Shown here piece by piece: positions 49,210 to 58,134 of a DNA stretch of 61,941 nt. Both the position numbers and the translations under genes were made by a program. Source of the DNA: an uncultured Fibrobacter sp. (lineage in GTDB: Bacteria; Fibrobacterota; Fibrobacteria; Fibrobacterales; Fibrobacteraceae); NCBI GenBank assembly GCA_946414025.1, contig CAMKMX010000013.1:1-61941 (forward strand), given 5' to 3'. A model generated the notes under the pieces. That model was given only the letters and a program-made list of their open reading frames with translations, searched no databases and was not told the DNA's origin. The first letter of the stretch is position 1; every line of letters begins with the position of its first letter.

Positions 49210-49286
49210 AGTTATGAGTTGTCAGTTATGAGTTGTCAGTTATGGTGGAAACAAAATATTTCACCGCTCATAACTCATTACTAGTT
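49210..49286. repeat. Paired 7-bp arrays (TGAGTTG/TCAGTTA family) between rluD-type gene and lspA
   Basis: Left arm reads GTTATGA, GTTGTCA, GTTATGA, GTTGTCA. The right arm (49266-49286) CTCATAACTCATTACTAG is complementary to it, so the arms can form a hairpin. Confidence 0.6.
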
Positions 49287-49852
49287 TAATGTTCAGTGCC
49301 TTGTTTTTCGTCCTTAATCTGTTTGTGCAGTTTTCGTAAAATCACAGGCGAAAGAATCACTACCGCCACGCCCACGGTCACGAAGGAATCCGCCACGTTA
49401 AATGTGGGGAACCGGGTCATGATAAAGTCGGGCAAATCGCAATCGATAAAATCCACCACCATGGAAAGCCGCATACGGTCGATAAAGTTCCCCACGGCAC
49501 CGCCCAGAATCATCACCACGCCCAGACGGCTCATCCAGTCCCGCTTGTCGATGGAACGATAAAACCACAAAAGCACAACGCTTGCCACAATGGAAATCAG
49601 CAAAAAGAAAAGCCAAGGCGGCAAGAAAGGCATCAGGTCCTGAGGGCGGCTACTGAAGGCGGCACCCTTGTTGAACACCAGCTGGAACCGAATCCATTCA
49701 CCAATCACGTTGATCACGTCGTGGTTCGGGGCGCCCGTATCGTTGGTAAAGCGCACCAGCGCCCACAGCTTTGTGAGCTGATCAGACACAATGCTAAATA
49801 CGATAACACCCAAATGGAACGGCCACTTGTTTACGATATCAATTATTTTCAA
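49286..49852 (-). CDS. lspA: Lipoprotein signal peptidase (signal peptidase II)
   Basis: 188 aa from a TTG at 49852. Four TM helices; catalytic Asp residues in G-N-F-I-D-R and N-V-A-D-S. It cleaves prolipoproteins, which this organism has in number. The TTG overlaps the squalene synthase stop as TTGA, with AAGGAAG 8 nt upstream, so translation is coupled. An ATG at 49897 would add 15 residues that overlap the upstream gene. Confidence 0.9.
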   Translation of the reverse strand: MKIIDIVNKWPFHLGVIVFSIVSDQLTKLWALVRFTNDTGAPNHDVINVIGEWIRFQLVFNKGAAFSSRPQDLMPFLPPWLFFLLISIVASVVLLWFYRSIDKRDWMSRLGVVMILGGAVGNFIDRMRLSMVVDFIDCDLPDFIMTRFPTFNVADSFVTVGVAVVILSPVILRKLHKQIKDEKQGTEH

Positions 49853-50958
49853 ATTCCAGCTTCCTTCTTCAATTTCGCATAACTCTTGTCTATCCACTTA
49901 TCCGAATAGAAATGCATCATGGTCTGCTTGATAATCCGCTTCACCGTTTCACGGGTGATTTTCACCTTCTGGTCCGAGGCAAAAATGCTGGAACCGTCGC
50001 CGATAATCTTCATGTTCTCGGCAGCCATGAACAAGGGCCACAGGCAGAATAGGCGGGTCCGCATTTTCACATTGGGCAACAGCTTGGTATAGGCGATGGC
50101 GTCGTCCAGATGACCCCAAGCCTTTTTCACCAGCTCTTCCATCACGGCGGCACGGCGCTTGTTGTAATCTTCCATGTCCCCCATAGGCGGCCCGAACATC
50201 TCGTAAGAATGCTTGAAGCCGTGACGGCGGCAAATTTCTTCGGGCACAAAGCACACCCGTCGGGAAGAATCTTCCACGCAGTCCTTCACGATGTTTGCCA
50301 CCTGGAGTGCAAGGCCAAAACTCACATCCAGCTTTTGCAGTTCCGCCTTGCGGGCAGGGCCTATCAGTTTTGTATCGGCAGCAAAAAGGTTGGTGAGCAA
50401 TTTTCCAACGATACCCGCCACGTAGTAACAGTATTCGTCAAGATCTTCAACGCGCTCCAGCGTAAACCAACCGGAGCTGAGGGCAGCCTCTTGCCTAAGG
50501 GCAAACTTCGCCATACCCTGGCACATTTCCACCGTCACCGCCCGCACCGGAGCGGCATACCGTTCGGGCAGTTTTTTCAGCAGGGGCACTACTACATGAG
50601 TATGGAGGCACAGGTCCATGTAGGGGTGATCCGATTTATGCCAGCTGTCAGGCAAAGCCTTCTCAAAGGCGGCCACAGCATCGTCAGAAAGCGCCGGTGT
50701 CTTGAAGATGGCGGAAAAAAGCCCAAGCACAATGTTCTTGCGAGATGCTGTCATCTCCGGGTCGTCTTCTACGGTATCGGCGATGCGCAGGTAAAGGTAG
50801 GCAAGCAAAATGCTCTTGTGCAGGCGTCCCTTGAGCACATTGATATTCAAGGCAAACGTCCTAGAAACCTTCAGCAAAATATCTTCGGCGTATTTCCAAG
50901 CCGCCCGTCCGTCCAGGACGTTCTCCCCTACACCGATGGAATCCAATATGTTAGACAT
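49849..50958 (-). CDS. Squalene/phytoene synthase family protein (squalene synthase-like)
   Basis: 369 aa. The two Asp-rich substrate motifs are present: Y-L-R-I-A-D-T-V-E-D-D and V-K-D-C-V-E-D-S-S-R. S-R-T-F-A-L-N-I is the N-terminal hallmark. The length and E-D-D/V-E-D pattern resemble squalene synthases that join two farnesyl diphosphates in one enzyme. No hopanoid (shc), carotenoid or sterol gene is in the window. The ATG lies next to a 7-bp array that supplies the AGG before the start. Confidence 0.82.
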   Translation of the reverse strand: MSNILDSIGVGENVLDGRAAWKYAEDILLKVSRTFALNINVLKGRLHKSILLAYLYLRIADTVEDDPEMTASRKNIVLGLFSAIFKTPALSDDAVAAFEKALPDSWHKSDHPYMDLCLHTHVVVPLLKKLPERYAAPVRAVTVEMCQGMAKFALRQEAALSSGWFTLERVEDLDEYCYYVAGIVGKLLTNLFAADTKLIGPARKAELQKLDVSFGLALQVANIVKDCVEDSSRRVCFVPEEICRRHGFKHSYEMFGPPMGDMEDYNKRRAAVMEELVKKAWGHLDDAIAYTKLLPNVKMRTRLFCLWPLFMAAENMKIIGDGSSIFASDQKVKITRETVKRIIKQTMMHFYSDKWIDKSYAKLKKEAGI

Positions 50959-50961
50959 TCT

Positions 50962-51004
50962 ACCTAGATCCTAACCTCTAAATCCTAGCCCCTCTACCCT
51001 AGTA
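50962..51004. repeat. 7-bp array (TAGGnnn) starting at a stop codon
   Basis: On the minus strand TAGGGTA, GAGGGGC, TAGGATT, TAGAGGT, TAGGATC, TAGGTAG. The first TAG is the stop codon of the gene at 50999-51574. Confidence 0.65.
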
Positions 51005-51574
51005 AACTTCCGCAAGAATGTCGGGAGGAATCTTCTTGGTTTTCGCCATAGCGTTCACGTACCTCCAAAGCCTGCCGTGGGATTCCGCATGCCTCAGGTT
51101 CTTGGTAAAGCTCCAGATGGCACGGTTGTGGATATCCGCCTCGCTCTGCATCTTGCCCTTGCTATCCGACTCGTAGTGGGCGCGACGGTATTCCAGAAAG
51201 TATGCCGACTGGAAAATCACCGCCACCTTCCCTACGGCAAGGCGGTACAGGACCATCGCAAATACCAGGAACGCTATCGCCGACGCAAAACCGTAAACCG
51301 CAGGAACCTGGGTCCACTTGTTCAGCGCCCAGACCACACCAATAGAAGAACCCAGGGATACGACCAGAGAAAAAAGCACGTTCAAAAGACGATATATTGC
51401 CATCCGGGGGGGATTTTTTCCAAACTTTTCGGGCATGTAGGCCCATTTCTTTCCCTTTTTCACCATTTTCTTGAAAAACAGCGGATAGGAGCAACGCATA
51501 AACCAAAAAAACAGGGGAACCCACAAAACAAGGGGAATCCAGAACACATAATCGAGACGGTCAAGAAACTGCAT
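50999..51574 (-). CDS. Membrane protein of unknown function
   Basis: 191 aa with about four hydrophobic segments in the first 110 residues (W-I-P-L-V-L-W-V-P-L-F-F-W and later pairs) and a soluble charged C-terminal half. No family recognised. ATG 51574 lies 8 nt behind a TACATTTG element. It is followed by squalene synthase and lspA in one direction, perhaps as an operon. Confidence 0.65.
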   Translation of the reverse strand: MQFLDRLDYVFWIPLVLWVPLFFWFMRCSYPLFFKKMVKKGKKWAYMPEKFGKNPPRMAIYRLLNVLFSLVVSLGSSIGVVWALNKWTQVPAVYGFASAIAFLVFAMVLYRLAVGKVAVIFQSAYFLEYRRAHYESDSKGKMQSEADIHNRAIWSFTKNLRHAESHGRLWRYVNAMAKTKKIPPDILAEVY

Positions 51575-51582
51575 AAGTAACC

Positions 51583-51590
51583 CAAATGTA
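51583..51590 (-). promoter_or_regulatory. TACATTTG promoter-like element 8 nt before the membrane protein gene
   Basis: Same spacing as the tRNA-Lys octamer. It probably drives the leftward set 51574-49286. Confidence 0.5.
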
Positions 51591-51892
51591 GTTATTTTCG
51601 TAAAATTTAAGGATTTCCCGCCTCAAGCGGGAGGCATTTTGTCATTTCCGATAATTACACACAAACTAACAAAATAGTGATATAAAGGTTCAAAAATTCA
51701 CCCTATTCTGCCCAGACACGTTTTTTATTTTTTTGACTATCAAGGACTTAGAGTGCCGGTTCGGGGTCTTTTTCGCCCCTTTTTTACAATCCTTTGACTT
51801 GAACTTATCAACAACAAAGGCTATTTTTCTAGATTGTAGGGTCTACCTGTTGATAGATTTGAAAACCCGGTCCACCGGTCAAGGATAGATGT
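51591..51892. other. dnaA upstream region, candidate replication-origin segment
   Basis: Holds two DnaA-box-like 9-mers in opposite orientation, TTATCAACA (51805-51813) and CTATCAACA (51848-51856 on minus), near AT-rich T-runs (51720-51736). A palindromic REP-like stretch lies at 51615-51645, and GGGG...CCCC-TTTTTT at about 51765-51786 resembles a terminator. Only two boxes are clear, so it may serve dnaA autoregulation alone and not be the origin. Confidence 0.4.
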
Positions 51893-53218
51893 ATGGCAAT
51901 TGAATGGGAAAGAAGTTTGAACTACCTCCGCGGAATGCTTTCTGATTCCGTGTTCAAAACCTATTTTGCTCAGACCAAGCTGATCAGCCAGACCACGGGA
52001 CATGCCACCATCTCTATCCCTCCCGGATTGGACACGTCGGTCTATTCCGCCTACAAGGAACTTATCCGTCTCGCCTGGAAAGAAACCAACCACGACGACG
52101 TGGCCATGGAATTCGAGTTCCAGCCTCAAGAGGTTATTCCCCAGGCAGCCAAGAACGAAAACGAATCCTTCAAGGATTTCATCAAGCCCAGCGTTCCCCT
52201 TTCCAGCAGCTACCGTTTTGAAAACTTTGTGCCCGGCGACAAGGCGCAGCTGGCCTTCAACGCGGCCCTTGCCGTAGCAAGGAACCCCAACGGTTCCCAA
52301 TACAACCCGCTGTTTATCTACGGCTCTTCGGGCCTGGGCAAGACCCACCTGTTGCAGGCCATCGGCAACTACATCTTGGAAGAAAATCCGGCGAAGCGGG
52401 TCTGCTACCTGACTTCCGAAGATTTCTCCCAGCAGTACATGAAGAGCCTCCGCGAAGGTCGCGTCACCGAGATGAGCGATTTCTACCGCAACGAAGTAGA
52501 TATCCTGCTCATCGACGACATCCAGAACTGGACCGGCAAGTACGAAACACAGAACGAATTCTTCTTGATATTCAACGCGCTGCACCAGGCCGGCAAGCAA
52601 ATCGTGCTGACCTCCGACGCCCCTGCCGCCGAAGTCAAGAACCTGTCCGACCGTCTGGTGAGCCGTTTCGCCTGGGGCCTTACCGTTGACATCCAGCCTC
52701 CCGAGGTGGAAACCCGCGAAGCCATCCTCCACAAGAAGGCCGAAGAGCGGCACTTGGAAATCAGCGACGAAGTTTTACATTATTTGGCAGAAAACATCGC
52801 AAGCAACGTCCGCTGCCTGGAAAGCGCCATCATCAAGCTGACGCTCCAGTCCAGCCTGCTGAACCACGATATCGACATGAGCATCGCCCAACGGGTGGTG
52901 ACCGAAATCGCCCCCACCCTCCGCCGTCGCGTGAGCCTGGATTCCGTGCTCCATACGGTGTCTGCCCACTACGAAGTTCCCGAGGCCAAGCTGGTGGAAT
53001 CCGGACGCGGCACCAAGGAAGTCTCCAAGGCCCGCCAGGTGGCCATGTACCTGATGCGCGAACTTTCCCCCATCAGCCTCCAGAGCATCGGTTCCCGCTT
53101 TGGCGGAAAGGACCACTCCACCGTGGTTCACGCCATCAATTCCGTAAAAAAGGAAATGGCCTCCGACCCGAGCTTCGCCCGCCTTATCGAAAGCCTCAAG
53201 AATTCCATACACGACTAA
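51893..53218 (+). CDS. dnaA: Chromosomal replication initiator protein DnaA
   Basis: 441 aa. Domain I (residues 1-70), a short linker, and the AAA+ domain with Walker A G-S-S-G-L-G-K-T-H and Walker B I-L-L-I-D-D-I-Q. The C-terminal domain IV carries the DnaA signature with G-G-K-D-H-S-T-V-V-H-A-I. AAGGATAG is 4 nt before the ATG. dnaN does not follow; typA does, so the common dnaA-dnaN order is absent. Confidence 0.96.
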   Translation: MAIEWERSLNYLRGMLSDSVFKTYFAQTKLISQTTGHATISIPPGLDTSVYSAYKELIRLAWKETNHDDVAMEFEFQPQEVIPQAAKNENESFKDFIKPSVPLSSSYRFENFVPGDKAQLAFNAALAVARNPNGSQYNPLFIYGSSGLGKTHLLQAIGNYILEENPAKRVCYLTSEDFSQQYMKSLREGRVTEMSDFYRNEVDILLIDDIQNWTGKYETQNEFFLIFNALHQAGKQIVLTSDAPAAEVKNLSDRLVSRFAWGLTVDIQPPEVETREAILHKKAEERHLEISDEVLHYLAENIASNVRCLESAIIKLTLQSSLLNHDIDMSIAQRVVTEIAPTLRRRVSLDSVLHTVSAHYEVPEAKLVESGRGTKEVSKARQVAMYLMRELSPISLQSIGSRFGGKDHSTVVHAINSVKKEMASDPSFARLIESLKNSIHD

Positions 53219-53275
53219 GGTCTGTAAAAGCCTTTAAGCGTATTACAGCGTGTTGCAAATCGCAGCACGTTTTTC

Positions 53276-53283
53276 TAAATTTG
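53276..53283 (+). promoter_or_regulatory. TAAATTTG promoter-like element of typA
   Basis: TAAATTTG lies 34 nt before ATG 53318. This gene has a leader with AAGAG, unlike the near-leaderless cases. Confidence 0.45.
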
Positions 53284-53317
53284 GGCCCAAAATAAACAAG
53301 AACCAAAAGAGCCATTT

Positions 53318-55150
53318 ATGGATCAATCGAAAATCAGAAACGTCGCCATTATCGCCCACGTTGACCACGGTAAAACCACCCTCGTCGATCAGCTTCTCAA
53401 GCAGTGCGGAACCTTCCACGAAGGCGAAGAAGTCAACGAACGCGTGATGGACAGCGACAACCTGGAACGGGAACGCGGCATCACCATCCTCAGTAAGAAC
53501 ACCAGCGTCATGTACAAGGGCTACCGCGTGAACATCGTGGATACCCCGGGGCACGCCGACTTCGGTGGCCAGGTGGAACGTGTTCTCGGTACGGTGGACG
53601 GCGTGTTGCTGGTTGTGGACGCCTTCGAAGGCCCCATGGCCCAGACCCGTTTCGTGACCCAGAAGGCCCTGGAACTGGGGCTTATCCCTATCGTGGTGGT
53701 GAACAAGATCGACCGTGACGGTTGCAACCCCCACGGCGCCCTCGACAAGGTGTTCGACCTCTTCTGCGAACTGGACGCCAACGAAGAACAGCTGGACTTC
53801 GACAAGGTGTTCGGCTCCGGCCGTAAGGGCATTTGCAAGGCCGAGATGGAAGACCCCGACGGTGACTTCAGCATCCTCATGGACAAGATTATCGAGCGCA
53901 TTCCGGCCCCGAAGGGCGACCCCGCCGCCGAACCGCTCCTGCAGATTGCATCCCTCGAATACTCCACCTTCCTTGGCCGCTTGGCCGTGGGCCGCGTGCA
54001 GCAGGGCGTGTTCAAGCCGAACCAGACCTACGCACAGGCCTTTACCGACGGCACCGTGAAGACCATCCGCCCCCAGAAGATCCTGCGCTACGAAGGCCTC
54101 ACCCCGAAGCCGGTGGACGAAGCAGGCCCGGGCGAAATCATTCTCATTGCAGGGCTTGATACCTTCGACATAGGTGACACCATCAGCGCCGCGAACAATC
54201 CGAAGCACCTACCCCGCATCCATATCGACCCGCCCACCATCTCCATGATTTTCACCGTGAACACCTCGCCTCTCGCAGGCAAGTACGGCGGCAAGTTCAT
54301 GACGGGTAACCAGCTTCAGGAACGCCTGGAACGTGCCCACATGGCAGACCCCGCCCTCCTCGTCGAGAAGGTGGACGGTGCCTCTACCTTCAAGGTTTCG
54401 GGCCGTGGCATTCTGCACCTCACCATCCTCGTAGAAAACATGCGTCGTGAACTGTACGAATTCACCATCGGATCCCCCCAGGTGATTTTCCACAACGACG
54501 AGAACGGCAAGCTCCTGGAACCGGTGGAAGACTTCAAGGTAGAAGTCCCCAGCGAATTCAGCGGCGCCTGCATCCAGGAAATCCAGCAGCGCAAGGGCGA
54601 AATGGTGAACATGGTCACCGACGACAACGACCGCGTGTCCCTGGAATTCATCGTTCCTTCCCGCGGCCTTATCGGTATCCGCCCGAAGCTCCTGTCCCTC
54701 TCCAAGGGTTACGCCGTGACCCAGTCCTTCTTCAAAGAATACCAGCCCTACAAGGGCGAAATCCCCACCCGCATCAACGGTGTGCTTATCGCCAAAGAAC
54801 CGGGCGAAGCCGCCAGCTACGCACTTTCGAACCTGGAAGACCGCGGCTACCTCATCATCGGACCGGGCGCCGAAGTTTATCCGGGCATGATCGTGGGCGA
54901 ACACAACCGCGACGTGGATATCACCGTGAACGTCACCAAGGGCAAGCACCTCACCAACATGCGCTCCAAGTCCGCTGACGACATGATCCAGCTGACCCCG
55001 TACCGCCGCATGACCCTGGAAGAATGCGTCACCTTCATCAACGAAGACGAATGCATCGAAGTCACGCCCGAAGTGCTCCGCCTCCGCAAGACCGAGCTGG
55101 ACCCCATCCGCCGCAAGCAGCTGTCGAAGAGACCTGCTGAAGAAGAATAA
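53318..55150 (+). CDS. typA: Ribosome-associated GTPase TypA/BipA
   Basis: 610 aa. G1 is [10 protein letters not shown]3 D-T-P-G-H-A-D-F, G4 N-K-I-D-R. EF-G-like domains II, III and V follow, then the BipA-specific C-terminal domain ([15 protein letters not shown]). It takes part in ribosome assembly and stress adaptation. Full length; codon use suggests high expression. Confidence 0.96.
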   Translation: MDQSKIRNVAIIAHVDHGKTTLVDQLLKQCGTFHEGEEVNERVMDSDNLERERGITILSKNTSVMYKGYRVNIVDTPGHADFGGQVERVLGTVDGVLLVVDAFEGPMAQTRFVTQKALELGLIPIVVVNKIDRDGCNPHGALDKVFDLFCELDANEEQLDFDKVFGSGRKGICKAEMEDPDGDFSILMDKIIERIPAPKGDPAAEPLLQIASLEYSTFLGRLAVGRVQQGVFKPNQTYAQAFTDGTVKTIRPQKILRYEGLTPKPVDEAGPGEIILIAGLDTFDIGDTISAANNPKHLPRIHIDPPTISMIFTVNTSPLAGKYGGKFMTGNQLQERLERAHMADPALLVEKVDGASTFKVSGRGILHLTILVENMRRELYEFTIGSPQVIFHNDENGKLLEPVEDFKVEVPSEFSGACIQEIQQRKGEMVNMVTDDNDRVSLEFIVPSRGLIGIRPKLLSLSKGYAVTQSFFKEYQPYKGEIPTRINGVLIAKEPGEAASYALSNLEDRGYLIIGPGAEVYPGMIVGEHNRDVDITVNVTKGKHLTNMRSKSADDMIQLTPYRRMTLEECVTFINEDECIEVTPEVLRLRKTELDPIRRKQLSKRPAEEE

Positions 55151-55154
55151 ATGA

Positions 55155-55232
55155 AATTTCGGAATTCGGAGTTCGGAATTCGGATTTGTTTATTTAAATC
55201 ATAATTCCGAATTCATCATTCCGAAATCCGAA
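55155..55232. repeat. Paired 7-bp arrays (TTCGGAA family) between convergent typA and prfB
   Basis: Left arm (55155-55188): TTCGGAA, TTCGGAG, TTCGGAA, TTCGGAT. Right arm (55202-55232) has the complement (ATTCCGA, ATTCATC, ATTCCGA, AATCCGA). Together they form a long imperfect hairpin that could end both transcripts. Confidence 0.65.
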
Positions 55233-55237
55233 CTAAA

Positions 55238-56351
55238 CTAAGACCCCTGCTTCTCGCTGGTGCTGAGCAGGTAGGCGTTAATGAAAGGCTTGATCTTTCC
55301 GTCCAGCACGCCGGCGGTATCCGACGTTTCCACTCCGGTGCGGAGGTCCTTCACCAACTGGTAAGGCTGCAGCACGTAGCTCCTGATCTGGCTTCCCCAC
55401 TCCACCTTTTTCTTTTCGGCCATGCGGGCATCCCGCTTGGCTTCTTCTTCAAGGCGGTAGTGTTCGGCCACCATGGTCTTGAGCATCTTGTAGCAGGTCT
55501 CGCGGTTTTGGATCTGGCTGCGTTCCGTCTGGCAGCTGGCCATAATGCCCGTAGGCAAGTGGGTCATGCGCACGGCGGAGTCCGTCTTGTTGATGTACTG
55601 GCCTCCGGCACCACTACTGCGGTAGGTGTCCACACGCACATCCGACATATCCAAATCAAAGTCCACGTCTTCGTGCTCGGGGTAAAGGTACACGGCGGTA
55701 AAGCTGGTGTGGCGGCGCGCGTTGGCGTCGAAGGGACTGATGCGCACCAGGCGGTGCACGCCAATTTCAGAACGCAACAGTCCGTATGCGTTTTCGCAGG
55801 TCACCTCGATGGTGGCACTCTTGAGGCCCGCGTCTTCGGCCTCCTGAAAGTCCACCACCTTGAAGTCCATCTTTTCCCGCTCAAAAAAGTGGGTGTACAT
55901 GCGGAACAGCATCAGGGCCCAGTCTTGCGACTCGGTGCCGCCTGCTCCCGGGTGTATGGACATAAGGCAGCTGCAGGCGTCGTCGGGCCCGTTCAGCATC
56001 TTCTTGAATTCCATCTCCTCGATGCGGGCCTTCAGGGCGGCAACGTCCGCCTCGATGCTGGCAGTAAGCTCGGCGGAGTTTTCGTCCTTGGACATTTCGT
56101 AAAGTTCGGCCAGGTCGTCGCAGGTCTGGGAAACTTCTTTCCAGCTATCCAACAGGGAACGCAGGTTCCCTATTTTTTTCATCATGGACTGTGCTTTTTC
56201 CTGGTCGTTCCAGAGGTTCGGGTCGCTGGAATCCTTTTCCAGCACGTAAAGCTCTTCGGTCTTTGCCTCTAAGTCAAAGATACCCCCAGAGCTTGTCTAT
56301 GCGGGAGCGCAGTTCAATAAGCCCGGTGTGTGTAGTTTGGAACATAGACAT
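55238..56351 (-). CDS. prfB: Peptide chain release factor 2 with programmed +1 frameshift
   Basis: About 370 aa after frameshifting. Reads UGA/UAA stops. Zero frame starts at ATG 56351 (or 56345), gives M-S-M-F-Q-T-T-H, and reaches CTT-TGA at 56279-56274. A shift of +1 (CTT then GAC) joins the main frame D-L-E-A-K-T-E-E-L. The internal SD-like T-G-G-G-G-G-T precedes the slip site TAT-CTT-TGA-C, as in E. coli. G-G-Q (G-A-G-G-Q-Y) and the RF2-specific S-P-F tripeptide are present. Without the shift only a 25-residue peptide is made, which gives autoregulation by RF2 level. Confidence 0.94.
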
Positions 56352-56357
56352 TAAACT

Positions 56358-56478
56358 TTAGTGGTTAGGATCTAGAGGCTAGGGGCTAGAGGCAAGCATC
56401 ATGGCTTCGCCATCCGATATAGACGCAAAGCGTATGCGACTTTCATCACTAGATCCTAGTCTCTAATTTCTAGACTCT
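56358..56478. repeat. Paired 7-bp arrays (TAGnnnn family) between prfB and the PpiC gene
   Basis: Left arm TTTAGTG, GTTAGGA, TCTAGAG, GCTAGGG, GCTAGAG (56358-56391). Right arm 56447-56478 is complementary. On the minus strand its first TAG (56477-56479) is the stop codon of the upstream PpiC gene, followed by TAG every 7 bp. Confidence 0.65.
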
Positions 56479-57484
56479 ACTTCGCTCCGATGGCCTCGGG
56501 AGGTGTGTACTTCTTATCCAGGTACTGGACCTTGTAAACCTTTCCAAGTCCGTCCAGATAGGCCTTCAGCTGCATCTGGCGGTCCTGTTCGGCCTGCACT
56601 CGCAGAATGTAGTCAATCTGGTGCTTGTAGCTTTCGTACTTGCCATCGTTCTTTTCGGTCAGCATGAAAATGCTGATACCGTCTTTTTCGTTAATGATAT
56701 CGGAAATGTCACCCACGTTCATCTTGGCGATGGCCTTCACGTAGGCATCTCCCTTGGACTTGGCAATAAACTTGTTCATGACACCGCCGGTCTTCTTGGC
56801 TTCGGGGTCGTCGCTATAAATGGCGGCCAACTGAGCAAAGGTGGCCTTCTTGCTACGGACCTGGGCGGCAAGTCCCTTTAGCATATCCTTTGCATCGCTA
56901 ATTTCCTGGGCCTTCTTGCCCTTGGTGCTTATAAAGATGCGGGCGCCGCTTACGGTATCGTTAATGGAGGCCTTGGACTTGTTCAGTTCCCAGAAAGCCT
57001 GGCGCTGCTTTTCGGTGGGTTCTGCCGGGTAAGGCACCTTCTTTTCAAGCAAGACTTCGCTCTTCAGCTGGTCTTCGATTTTTTCCTTGAACTGGGCCAT
57101 GGTGGTGTTGGACTTCTTCAGTTCGGCCTGGAAGGCGGCATCACTAGGGAACTGGGCCTTGAAAAGGGCAGAAACACTGTCCACCTTGGCGGCAGAGACC
57201 TTAATTCCCTGCTTTTTGCATTCAAGTTTGACTAACTCCTGACCAACCAAATTGTCAATTACCGCATAGCGCAGCTGGGTCATCATCTCGTCGGTGAGTT
57301 TCTTGCCCCGGAACTGTTGGGCACCCAGCATCTGGGCAAGGCTATCGATCTTGCCACCCGAAATGCCCACCTTTTCCACGCGAATCACGTCAAAACTCTT
57401 GCCATTCATCAACTGGGCAGAGGCCACGGCAGCCATAAGCAGGACTGCGGCCACACCACGAGAAATCAACTTAAAAGAACGCAT
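56477..57484 (-). CDS. Periplasmic peptidyl-prolyl isomerase (SurA/PpiC-type foldase)
   Basis: 335 aa. Signal peptide to about A-S-A (residue 23). A SurA_N-like helical domain (D-N-L-V-G-Q-E-L-V) is followed by one parvulin domain (A-R-I-F-I-S-T-K-G, F-A-Q-L-A-A-I-Y-S-D-D-P-E-A-K-K-T-G-G). It helps outer-membrane proteins fold. One parvulin domain instead of the two in E. coli SurA. A TATATTAT element lies upstream. Confidence 0.82.
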   Translation of the reverse strand: MRSFKLISRGVAAVLLMAAVASAQLMNGKSFDVIRVEKVGISGGKIDSLAQMLGAQQFRGKKLTDEMMTQLRYAVIDNLVGQELVKLECKKQGIKVSAAKVDSVSALFKAQFPSDAAFQAELKKSNTTMAQFKEKIEDQLKSEVLLEKKVPYPAEPTEKQRQAFWELNKSKASINDTVSGARIFISTKGKKAQEISDAKDMLKGLAAQVRSKKATFAQLAAIYSDDPEAKKTGGVMNKFIAKSKGDAYVKAIAKMNVGDISDIINEKDGISIFMLTEKNDGKYESYKHQIDYILRVQAEQDRQMQLKAYLDGLGKVYKVQYLDKKYTPPEAIGAK

Positions 57485-57574
57485 TATCTATCCTTGTTAA
57501 AGATTTTAACGAGCATAATATAGCAATTTCACTGATTCAGGGGCCACCCATTTCGCACTCAGGCGGCAAGGATA

Positions 57575-57582
57575 TATATTTA
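57575..57582 (+). promoter_or_regulatory. TATATTTA promoter-like element 4 nt before ogt
   Basis: Octamer variant; it ends 4 nt before GTG 57587, so the message may be leaderless. Confidence 0.4.
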
Positions 57583-57586
57583 TAGG

Positions 57587-58132
57587 GTGAATTTCGACGA
57601 TTCCAGATTTATTCAGGTTCACCACCGCAACGTGTGGGGCGAGTGGACTTTTGTCTTTGACGGAATCAAGCTCTGCGGCCTCAGATTCCAGGGCGGAAAA
57701 ACGGCCAGCAGTCTCAAAGCCTGCGCCTACGCCGAACCCGAGGCCGAGGGGAAAGTCCGGGGCAGAAACGCCCAGGTCTATCAGCAGGCCAGGCGGGAAC
57801 TGAACCTCTACCTGGCCGGAAAAATCAAAAAATTCACCATTCCCGTAAAGATTTACGGCACAGAGTTCCAGACGAAGGTGCTGGAAGCGACGCGGAACAT
57901 TCCCTACGGGGAGACGCGAACCTACAAGGAAATCGCCGAAGCCATCGGACACCCCCATGCAGAACGCTCCGTCGGGAACGCCCTCCACGGGAACCCTCTG
58001 CAGGTGGTTGTTCCTTGCCATCGGGTCGTGAGCAGCCACAAGGGAATCGGAGGCTACGCCCTCGGCACAGACCTCAAGCGAAAACTACTTTGTATGGAAA
58101 ACGCCATACAGAACGAACTGGACCTGGAATAA
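57587..58132 (+). CDS. ogt: Methylated-DNA--protein-cysteine methyltransferase
   Basis: 181 aa. Removes alkyl groups from O6-alkylguanine. P-C-H-R-V carries the acceptor cysteine, preceded by the recognition helix R-S-V-G-N-A-L-H-G-N-P and Y-G-E-T-R-T-Y-K-E-I-A. GTG start. The gene converges on the phosphatase gene with 2 bp between the two stop codons. Confidence 0.93.
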   Translation: MNFDDSRFIQVHHRNVWGEWTFVFDGIKLCGLRFQGGKTASSLKACAYAEPEAEGKVRGRNAQVYQQARRELNLYLAGKIKKFTIPVKIYGTEFQTKVLEATRNIPYGETRTYKEIAEAIGHPHAERSVGNALHGNPLQVVVPCHRVVSSHKGIGGYALGTDLKRKLLCMENAIQNELDLE

Positions 58133-58134
58133 TC

